A stretch of DNA of 36,398 bases from Trueperaceae bacterium (GTDB lineage: Bacteria; Deinococcota; Deinococci; Deinococcales; Trueperaceae), in assembly GCA_007130855.1 (NCBI GenBank), contig SLRS01000058.1:1-36398 (forward strand), read 5' to 3'. The translations under genes were made by a program, and so were the position numbers. This document shows, one piece after another, positions 30,357 through 36,398 of the stretch. Each line of letters begins with the position of its first letter. The first letter of the stretch is position 1. The notes under the pieces are model-generated. The model searched no databases. It was not told the origin of the DNA and saw only the letters and a program-made list of their open reading frames with translations.

Positions 30357-30362
30357 ATGATA
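30357..30362 (-). promoter_or_regulatory. -10 box TATCAT, leaderless start of mutase gene
   Basis: TATCAT ends 7 nt before ATG 30349; it includes the earlier ATG 30358, so that codon would lie upstream of the transcript. Confidence 0.5.
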
Positions 30363-30423
30363 CGGGGACCGAGCGCCGTTCCCGGCCCCGACCGTGGCGA
30401 CGAGCGGCGCGCCTCAACGGCGC

Positions 30424-30459
30424 CGCCGGCACGCCCGCGCGAAGGCGGGCCTGCCGGCG
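30424..30459. terminator. Strong hairpin downstream of FAS1 gene
   Basis: 30424-30431 pairs with 30452-30459, then one C-C mismatch, then 30433-30438 pairs with 30445-30450 around a 6-nt loop. It lies 47 nt beyond the FAS1 stop. No T-run. Confidence 0.5.
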
Positions 30460-30505
30460 ACGCTTCCTCTGTGCTACGTCAGGTCAGGTCGACGTGTCGC
30501 GATCC

Positions 30506-31528
30506 TTACAGGCCGCGGTCGTCGATGACGTTGTCGACCGTATGGATGACGTTGCCTTCCGCCTCGATGTCCGCGGCGATCACGGTCACGGCGTCGTTGA
30601 TCACGAGGTCGTCGCCGACCTGTTCGACGAAGAGGTTCTCGCCGTCGATCGTCTGCAGACCGAGCGGTGCGCCGGCGGCGGCCGCGATCTCCAGCATCAG
30701 CTCCTCCGCCGTCCAGCGGCCTTCCACCACGTGGAGGCCGAGGCCATCACGCAGCTCCGGGCTGGCGACGAACTCGTCGATCGTCATGCCGCGCTCGCTG
30801 GCGGCTCGCTCGAGCGCCTCGTCGCTGGGCGCGAAGACCGTGTAGGGCCCTGCGGCCATGTCCTCGACGACCGGCGCCGCTGCGAAGATCGCCGCGAAGC
30901 GCTGCAGTTCAGGAACCGCCGCGGCGCTGGTGCTCACGTTGCGCGCGTCGTCGGTGGCGGTCACCGGCGCGAACTGCTCGGGCGTCGCGCCGATCTGCTC
31001 GGTCGCCGCGGTCGTGCCGAGGAAGGCATCGATGGTGTGGACGACGTGGTCCTGGGCCTCGAGGTCAGGGGATTCCAAGGCTGCGACGTCGTCGAACACG
31101 ATGGCGTCGTCGACCAGGCTCACCAGGACCGGTCGGCCGTCCATCGTATCCAGCGTCACCGGCATGCCGCCGGCAGCGTCGATCTCACTGCGCAGGTCGG
31201 CCTCGGTCCAGCGGCCCTCCACGACGTGGTAGCCGAACCACTCGAACAGTTCGTCACTGGCGAGGAACTCGTCGATGGTGATGCCGCGCTCGAGCGCCGC
31301 CTGCTCGAAGGCCGCATCGGTGGGTGCGAAGACCGTGTAGGGGCCCTCTGCCAAGTCCTGGCCACCGGGCCACGCCTCGAAGGCTTGCGAGAAGCGGCCG
31401 AGCTCGGGCACACCGGCCGTGACGTCCGTCAGGGTCCTGCCGGCGTAATCGTCGTGCTGATCCGCCGAGGCCGAACCGCCGACGAAGGCGAATGCAAGGG
31501 TGAGCGCGAGTAGGCTGCGGATGATCAT
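30506..31528 (-). CDS. Secreted protein with two FAS1 (fasciclin) domains
   Basis: 340 residues from ATG 31528, preceded by AGGAGG 7 nt away. Signal peptide 1-22 ends GSASA. Two FAS1 domains follow, roughly 27-170 and 190-340. Each has an H1 motif (GPYTVFAPTDAAF, GPYTVFAPSDEAL) and an H2 motif (VVHTIDAFL, NVIHTVDNVID). FAS1 domains mediate adhesion outside the cell. There is no anchor or sorting motif, so it is probably released or held by other matter. Within each domain the residues YHVVEGRWT recur, a sign of internal duplication. The long non-coding stretch upstream holds its leader. Confidence 0.92.
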   Translation of the reverse strand: MIIRSLLALTLAFAFVGGSASADQHDDYAGRTLTDVTAGVPELGRFSQAFEAWPGGQDLAEGPYTVFAPTDAAFEQAALERGITIDEFLASDELFEWFGYHVVEGRWTEADLRSEIDAAGGMPVTLDTMDGRPVLVSLVDDAIVFDDVAALESPDLEAQDHVVHTIDAFLGTTAATEQIGATPEQFAPVTATDDARNVSTSAAAVPELQRFAAIFAAAPVVEDMAAGPYTVFAPSDEALERAASERGMTIDEFVASPELRDGLGLHVVEGRWTAEELMLEIAAAAGAPLGLQTIDGENLFVEQVGDDLVINDAVTVIAADIEAEGNVIHTVDNVIDDRGL

Positions 31529-31635
31529 GACGTTCCTCCTCTTTGGACTCGCCGACGCACAGAGCGCCGGTCGGGTGCGCGGCCGGCTCGTCGCTTCGCC
31601 GCGTCCGGTGAACGGCGAGTGGCGCGCACCAGGTG

Positions 31636-31641
31636 AGCATA
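31636..31641 (-). promoter_or_regulatory. Possible -10 box TATGCT of FAS1 gene
   Basis: TATGCT about 108 nt before the start codon. TAAGGT at 31650-31655 is an equally good alternative. Both lack a convincing -35. Confidence 0.3.
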
Positions 31642-31954
31642 AGAACGGAACCTTAGCCATGTGTTGGTGCCACTTGAGAAGTACTGCCATCGGGTGAGGG
31701 CTCGCGGATCATGTCGGCGTGAACATGCGCGAAGGGACTGTCACGTCCGTCAGCCGCGCAGCGACGCTTCCTCACCGTGTTTCATCTTCGAACCCGCCAC
31801 ACCTTCGTTCGAGTCGCGAATCGACCTCGCCGACCTCGCTCATCTCGAATCCTTGTCGTGCTGAACGTGCTCAGGGGAGCCGTCGGCTCCTCCGTAGGGG
31901 ACCGCTGCGGCTGGGCCTCAGGCCCGGGCACCGCCCTGCCCGACCACGCACGAG

Positions 31955-31960
31955 TACGAT
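31955..31960 (+). promoter_or_regulatory. -10 box TACGAT of aldo-keto reductase gene
   Basis: TACGAT is 18 nt before ATG 31979, leaving room for GGAGG, so this transcript has a very short leader with a ribosome site. Confidence 0.4.
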
Positions 31961-31978
31961 GAGCCACGGAGGCAAACC

Positions 31979-32929
31979 ATGAACTACCGAAGACTCGGCC
32001 GCAGCGGCATCAAGGTCAGCAGCGTCAGTATCGGCGCTTGGACGACCTACGGCGACAGTGTCCAGGACAAGGGGCTGACCAAGGACATCGTGGCCAAGGC
32101 GTTCGAGGAGGGCATCAACTTCTTCGACAATGCCGACGCCTACGCCGCCGGCAAGGGCGAGGCGATCCTCGGTGAGGTGTTCGAGGACCTCGCCATCCCA
32201 CGCCACCACCTGGTGCTCTCGAGCAAGGTGTTCTGGCCGCTCTCGGACGACATCAACGACCGCGGCCTGTCGCGCAAGCACGTCCTCGAGTCGATCGACA
32301 TGTCGCTCGAGCGGATGCGCACCGATTACGTCGACATCTACTTCGCGCACCGCTACGATCCCGAGACGCCGATGGACGAGATCGTCGAAGTGTTCAGTGA
32401 CGTGGTGCGCTCCGGCCGCTCGCACTACTGGGGGACCAGCGAGTGGAGCGCCGCGCAGATCGCCGAGGCGCACACCTTCGCGCAGGCCAACGGGCTCGTG
32501 GCGCCGGTGACCGAGCAGCCACAGTACTCGATGCTCTACCGCGAGCGCGTGGAACAGCAGATCCTGAGCGTGACCGAGCCCAAGGGCATCGGCCTGGTGG
32601 TGTGGAGCCCGCTCGCCATGGGCATGCTCACCGGCAAGTACGACGACGGCCTGCCAGAGGGTTCACGCTTCGCCAGGTCGGAGGGCTTCCGCAAGACCTT
32701 CTTCAACGATGTCAACGTCGCCAAGGTCAAGGCGCTCAAGCCGCTGGCCGATGAGCTCGGCATCACCCGCGCGCAACTCGCCCTCGCCTGGGTACTGCGC
32801 CAGCCCGGCGTGTCGAGCGTGATCACGGGTGCCACCAGCGTCGAGCAGCTGCTCGACAACGTGGCCGCCGCGGAGGTCGAACTCGACGCTGCCGCGCTCG
32901 ACCGCATCGAGACGATCCTCGCCGACTGA
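31979..32929 (+). CDS. Aldo-keto reductase, Kv-beta-like
   Basis: 316 residues, full length. The catalytic tetrad of aldo-keto reductases is visible as Asp and Tyr in FFDNADAYAAGKGE, Lys in LSSKVFW and His in YFAHRYDPETP. GLSRKHVLESIDMSLERM is typical of the potassium-channel beta-subunit-like branch (AKR6/AKR14). NADPH-binding residues near ITGATSVEQL fit. It reduces aldehydes or ketones; the substrate is unknown. GGAGG lies 7 nt before ATG 31979. The NAD(P)HX repair gene follows after 5 nt, so one message probably joins a nicotinamide enzyme and its cofactor repair. Confidence 0.92.
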   Translation: MNYRRLGRSGIKVSSVSIGAWTTYGDSVQDKGLTKDIVAKAFEEGINFFDNADAYAAGKGEAILGEVFEDLAIPRHHLVLSSKVFWPLSDDINDRGLSRKHVLESIDMSLERMRTDYVDIYFAHRYDPETPMDEIVEVFSDVVRSGRSHYWGTSEWSAAQIAEAHTFAQANGLVAPVTEQPQYSMLYRERVEQQILSVTEPKGIGLVVWSPLAMGMLTGKYDDGLPEGSRFARSEGFRKTFFNDVNVAKVKALKPLADELGITRAQLALAWVLRQPGVSSVITGATSVEQLLDNVAAAEVELDAAALDRIETILAD

Positions 32930-32934
32930 GCACC

Positions 32935-34497
32935 ATGCCGGCGATGCGCCTCTATCGAGCCGCCAGCCTCCGCGCCGCAGACGCCGATGCCGCGGCCGCT
33001 GGCGTCGCGACGACCACGCTGATGCTCCACGCCGGGCTGGAGGTCGCGAGCGTCGCCTTGCGCCGCTGGCCGCACGCGCCGCGCGTGCTGGTCGTCTGCG
33101 GCCCCGGCAACAACGGCGGCGACGGCTTCGTGTTGGCGCAGGCCCTCGCTGCTGCGGGACGCGCCGTGACGGTGGCCGAACTGCGCCCCGGCGGCGCGCA
33201 GGGCGACGCCGCCTGGGCGCGTCGGCGTCTCGTCGATGCCGGCGTGCCGATCACCTGGTTCCCCGCCGAGGGCGAACCTGCCAGCGCTGGCCCCGCCGAC
33301 CTCCCGGTCGCGGCCCACGATCTGATCGTCGACGCCCTCTTCGGCACCGGGCTGACGCGGCCGCTCGAGGGCACCGGCGCCACCTGGGTGGAGGCCATCA
33401 ACGCCAGCGGCAAGCCGGTGCTGGCCGTCGACGTTCCCAGCGGTGTCGATGCCGACGTGGCCGTGCCGCCGGGCATCACCATCGAAGCCGCGCTCACCGT
33501 GCAGCTCGCCGGAGCGGTGCCGGCCTCGCTCCTCGCACCCGCCTGCGCCGCGTTCGGCGAAACGCGCGTCGTCGCGATCGGCATCCCCGAGCACGTGCTC
33601 GAAGCGCGCGCCGAGGCCCGCGCGGTAGACGAGGAATGGGTGCGGGCCCTGACTCCGCGGCGCGCGGCCGACGCGCACAAGTACGCGGCCGGTACGGTGA
33701 TGGTGGTCGGCGGATCGCGCCGCTACGCAGGCGCACCCGAGTTGAGCGCCCGCGCCGCCTATCGGGCCGGTGCCGGCCTGGTGACGCTGATCGCGCCGGC
33801 GCGCGCGCCGGCGGCCTGGCCGGAGGTGGTGTGGGAGCCGCTTGAGCGCGGCGAGGATCTCGCCGCTGCGGTGGCGCGCGTGATGCGCGCGCCCGGCGGC
33901 GAGCGACGGGCCGGCGCCGCGCTCGCCGGCCCCGGACTCGAGGTCGGGCCCGACGTCATGGCAGGCATCGTCGCCACGTTGCGCGGTCCGCTGGTGCTCG
34001 ACGCCGGCGCGCTCCATCCGGACCTTCGCAGCGTCGTGCGCCGCCACGGCCACTGCGTGCTCACACCCCACGCGGGCGAGGCCCAGCGCCTGCTCGAGGC
34101 GCTGCCGGAGGGCGATGGGGGCACGCTGCATGCACGCCGAGACCCGATCGGGGCCGCCCTGAGACTCGCCCGCGAGTGGCAGGCCGTGTGCGTGTTGAAA
34201 GGTCCGGGCACCGTGATCGCGGACGCGAGCGGGCGCTGGACCATCAGCGCCGCAGGCACCCCGGCACTCGCCACCGGAGGCACGGGTGACGTGCTGGCCG
34301 GCGTGATCGCGGCCTTCCTGGCCACGGCTCTCCGGGGCGCGGCCGGAGACGCCGGTGGCGCCTCTGCCTGGGCCGTGAGCGCCGCGGCCGTGCATCTGCA
34401 CGGCCTGGCCGGCCGCCGCGCTGCCGCGCGCGGCCCCGGCGTGGTGGCGAGCGACGTGGTCGAGGCGCTCCCGACCGTGCGGCGCGAGCATGCCTGA
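32935..34497 (+). CDS. nnr: Bifunctional NAD(P)HX epimerase / ADP-dependent dehydratase
   Basis: 520 residues, the two-domain fused form. N-terminal epimerase (YjeF_N, 1-215) has VVCGPGNNGGDGFVLA and FGTGLTRPLEG. C-terminal kinase-like dehydratase (225-520) has HKYAAGTVMVVGGSRRYAGAP, LTPHAGEAQRLL and ATGGTGDVLAG, the nucleotide and catalytic site with its Asp. It repairs hydrated NADH and NADPH damaged by heat or GAPDH. ATG 32944 is an alternative start. Pairing with the aldo-keto reductase upstream is tight (5 nt). Confidence 0.95.
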   Translation: MPAMRLYRAASLRAADADAAAAGVATTTLMLHAGLEVASVALRRWPHAPRVLVVCGPGNNGGDGFVLAQALAAAGRAVTVAELRPGGAQGDAAWARRRLVDAGVPITWFPAEGEPASAGPADLPVAAHDLIVDALFGTGLTRPLEGTGATWVEAINASGKPVLAVDVPSGVDADVAVPPGITIEAALTVQLAGAVPASLLAPACAAFGETRVVAIGIPEHVLEARAEARAVDEEWVRALTPRRAADAHKYAAGTVMVVGGSRRYAGAPELSARAAYRAGAGLVTLIAPARAPAAWPEVVWEPLERGEDLAAAVARVMRAPGGERRAGAALAGPGLEVGPDVMAGIVATLRGPLVLDAGALHPDLRSVVRRHGHCVLTPHAGEAQRLLEALPEGDGGTLHARRDPIGAALRLAREWQAVCVLKGPGTVIADASGRWTISAAGTPALATGGTGDVLAGVIAAFLATALRGAAGDAGGASAWAVSAAAVHLHGLAGRRAAARGPGVVASDVVEALPTVRREHA

Positions 34498-34536
34498 GGC
34501 CCCGCGTCGGTCTCCGAGCGACCGAGGCCGCCGCAC

Positions 34537-35451
34537 GTGATCCGCGTGCAGGTCTCGGCCTCGAGCGCGAACCTGGGTCCCGGCTTCGACTGCCTCGGGC
34601 TGGCGCTCGACTTGCAGCTCACCGTCGAGGCGCACCTGGGTCAAGGCGACGCGCTTCGCTACGAAGGCGACGGCATCGTCGCCGACCGGCCCGACAACCT
34701 GATCCATCAGGGCTTCCGACGGGCCTACGCCGCGGTGGGCCAGGACCCGCCGAGCGTGGCGTTCCACGCACGCAACCCGATCCCGTTGGGGCGCGGGTTG
34801 GGCTCGAGCTCGGCCGCGCTGGTGGCCGGTGCCGCAATCGCCGACGCTGCGCTCGGCGGCGCGCTCGGCCGTGACGGGGTGTTCGACCTGACTGCCGCGA
34901 TCGAGGGGCATCCCGACAACGTGGGGCCGGCGGTCTACGGCGGCCTGACCGTGGCCGCCGAGCGGGCCGATGGGCAGGGCTTCGATACCGCCGTCCTAGC
35001 GCTGCCGCCGCGCTGGCGGTTGCTGTTCGGCGTCCCCGCCTTCGAACTGCCGACCGAGCGCGCCCGCGCGGCCTTGCCGCAACGAGTCAGCCGCCGCGAC
35101 GCGGTCCTCACCGCCTCGCGCACGGCGCTGTGGGTGCTGGCGGCCGCTCGCGACGAGCCTCAGCTCCTGCGGACCGCGTCTCTGGACGTGCTGCACGAGC
35201 CCTACCGCGAACCGCTGGTGCCGGGGTTGGCCGCGGCCCGCACGGCCCTGCTCGCGGCAGGTGCGTACGCCGCCTTCCTCTCGGGCGCCGGCCCCAGCCT
35301 GGCGGCGGTGGCGCCGGCTGCGGCGCTGCCCGCCTGTCGACGGGTGCTGGCGGGCTTCGCCGGGGACGCTGCTCGCGTACTCGAGCTACGTCCCGGGGGT
35401 GGCTACGAGGTCTCGCTGCACGGCGCAACCGCCGATCGAGCCGCCGGCTAG
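34537..35451 (+). CDS. thrB: Homoserine kinase
   Basis: 304 residues, GHMP kinase. SASSANLGPGFDCLGLALD at the start and the ATP loop NPIPLGRGLGSSSAALVAG are diagnostic; EGHPDNVGPAVYGG and FLSGAGPSLAAV agree with ThrB. It phosphorylates homoserine on the way to threonine. Start is GTG 34537, 39 nt after the nnr stop. thrC and hom are not in the window. Its TAG stop shares the CTAG tetranucleotide with the stop of the convergent methyltransferase gene. Confidence 0.95.
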   Translation: MIRVQVSASSANLGPGFDCLGLALDLQLTVEAHLGQGDALRYEGDGIVADRPDNLIHQGFRRAYAAVGQDPPSVAFHARNPIPLGRGLGSSSAALVAGAAIADAALGGALGRDGVFDLTAAIEGHPDNVGPAVYGGLTVAAERADGQGFDTAVLALPPRWRLLFGVPAFELPTERARAALPQRVSRRDAVLTASRTALWVLAAARDEPQLLRTASLDVLHEPYREPLVPGLAAARTALLAAGAYAAFLSGAGPSLAAVAPAAALPACRRVLAGFAGDAARVLELRPGGGYEVSLHGATADRAAG

Positions 35452-36398
35452 CGCGGCTCGCGCCTGGCGGCGCTGAAGACGCGGTACCCGCGGACGTCGG
35501 CGGGCGTCAGGTCACGCAGGGAGCCCCACTCACCCAACAGACGCTCGAACGGCAGGGCCGCGTTGGCGACCAACCACAACCGGCCGCCGGGCCGCAACGC
35601 GGCGCCCGCTGCGGCGACGAAGCCTGCCGACAGGGCCGCCACGACCCGCCGTCCCACGTGGAAGGGAGGGTTGGTGAGCACGACGTCGTAGCCGTGTGCC
35701 TCGGGGACGTCGAGCGTGAGGTCGGACCACACGGCACGCGCCGCGCCCTGGCCCGGCAGGACGGCCCGGGTACTGCGTACGGCCGCCAGATCGTCGTCGA
35801 GCGCGAGCACCTCGGCGGCGCCGGCCCGCAGCGCCCGCAGTGCCAACACGCCGCTGCCGCAGCCGAGGTCGACCACGCGCGACCCGGCGAGTTCACCCGC
35901 CGCGCCGACCGCCTCGAGCGCCCTCAACAGGGCGGCGCTGCCGGCATCGAGGCGGTCGGCGGCGAAGGTACCCACGAGCGTGCGCATCGGCCCGTCCGGC
36001 CCGACCCAGTCGAGCCAGGGTTCGGGGGCGGCCGCGTTGGGCCGCGGCCGCGTCAACTCGACCACGCGCCAACCGCCGGCGCGGTTGACCACGCTCACCC
36101 CCTCGAAGCGCTCGGCAGCCATCCGCTCGGCGCGCTTCGCCCCCTCGTCCTTGTGCCATACGCTCACCAGCCGACCTGTCGGCAGCAGCGCCCGCGCCCA
36201 GCCGTCGAGTTCGGCCACGATCCGCGCCCAGCCCCGCTCGTTCGGCGGGCGCCACCACGCCTCGGCCACGCTCCGCGGGGCGAGGTCCCAGGGGTGATCG
36301 GCGCGTACTCGCGCGGGCGTCACCCCGAGCGCCAGGACCGCACGACGCGCCGCCGCGGAGCTGACCAGCGCCGCGCCGCCGGAGGCGCCGCCGGGGTC
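35448..36398 (-). CDS. RsmC-like class I methyltransferase, 5' end beyond window
   Basis: At least 316 residues. The frame is open from its stop at 35448 to the right edge, so the true start is outside; GTG 36323 is only an internal candidate. The N-terminal part is the degenerate methyltransferase-like domain of RsmC/RlmG proteins (VRADHPWDL, LVSVWHKDEGAKRAERM). The C-terminal domain has motif I VVDLGCGSGVLAL and the amino-methylating motif TNPPFHVG. These enzymes methylate guanine N2 in 16S or 23S rRNA. RsmC versus RlmG cannot be settled without the missing part. Confidence 0.85.
   Translation of the reverse strand, partial: DPGGASGGAALVSSAAARRAVLALGVTPARVRADHPWDLAPRSVAEAWWRPPNERGWARIVAELDGWARALLPTGRLVSVWHKDEGAKRAERMAAERFEGVSVVNRAGGWRVVELTRPRPNAAAPEPWLDWVGPDGPMRTLVGTFAADRLDAGSAALLRALEAVGAAGELAGSRVVDLGCGSGVLALRALRAGAAEVLALDDDLAAVRSTRAVLPGQGAARAVWSDLTLDVPEAHGYDVVLTNPPFHVGRRVVAALSAGFVAAAGAALRPGGRLWLVANAALPFERLLGEWGSLRDLTPADVRGYRVFSAARREPR

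Larger units (their letters stand above)
31529..31978. other. 450-bp non-coding divergent region
   Basis: It lies between the FAS1 gene (minus) and the aldo-keto reductase gene (plus). It is somewhat less GC-rich around 31630-31830 than its surroundings. No credible gene: short frames here have neither start signals nor recognisable content. It should hold the two promoters and a FAS1 leader of about 100 nt. Confidence 0.7.

Noticed and set aside
31672-31690. TTGAGAAG as a third Zur site before the FAS1 gene
   Set aside because: Only one half site; no matching second half at the expected spacing.
31661-31982. Short frames in the divergent intergenic region
   Set aside because: They overlap each other in several frames, lack ribosome or leaderless signals and have no protein-like content.
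32536-34911. 791-codon minus-strand frame across the aldo-keto reductase, nnr and thrB genes
   Set aside because: Antisense to three confidently identified genes; no recognisable domain.

Overview
The window is a gene-dense, high-GC bacterial chromosome segment of 36,398 bases. It holds about 39 protein genes and no rRNA, tRNA, CRISPR array, prophage or insertion sequence that I can see. It looks like an ordinary chromosomal backbone rather than a mobile island. My best guess is a Deinococcota member, possibly Trueperaceae-like. The reasons are the L28 and zinc-free L33 sequences, the long N-terminal domain on HflX, and many apparent leaderless promoters: a TANNNT -10 box 6 or 7 nt before an ATG or GTG start. 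That promoter style is described for Deinococcus. The assignment is inference, because no 16S or marker phylogeny is possible here.

Layout. At 1-860 lie the 3' end of a CCA-adding enzyme gene and a site-2-protease-like gene with a broken HExxH motif. At 873-3685 (minus) are a PP2C phosphatase and a Ser/Thr kinase with an NHL propeller. At 3854-5706 (minus) are a DsbA-like protein, a DUF3467 protein and two overlapping Roadblock/LC7 genes. At 5757-8209 (plus) are a purine nucleoside phosphorylase, a 3-hydroxyacyl-CoA dehydrogenase and an enoyl-CoA hydratase; a thiolase lies at 10980-12131 (minus). A DUF1028 protein, an alpha/beta hydrolase, a variant metallophosphoesterase and a stalk-domain protein sit around these. 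At 13221-18022 are HflX, a UbiD-family decarboxylase and a diguanylate cyclase.

The centre, 18.1-28.8 kb, is the most interesting part: a zinc-homeostasis cluster. It contains znuA-znuC-znuB (minus, each joined by a 4-nt overlap), a zinc-independent L33 gene (rpmG) followed by an AztD-like zinc metallochaperone with an extra N-terminal domain (minus), and, divergently, HIT - Fur-family regulator (probable Zur) - YibE/F - Yip1-like - hydrolase. Two matching 16-bp imperfect palindromes (12 of 16 identical) lie just downstream of the -10 boxes of znuA and rpmG-aztD and are probably Zur operators. The one at znuA lies inside the first codons of a leaderless gene. Ribosomal genes rpmB and rpsT, a TrmJ-like methylase and pyrE are interspersed.

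The last part, 28.8-36.4 kb, has a methylmalonyl-CoA mutase large subunit, a secreted double-FAS1 protein, a Kv-beta-like aldo-keto reductase, the bifunctional NAD(P)HX repair enzyme, homoserine kinase and a partial RsmC-like methyltransferase that runs off the end.
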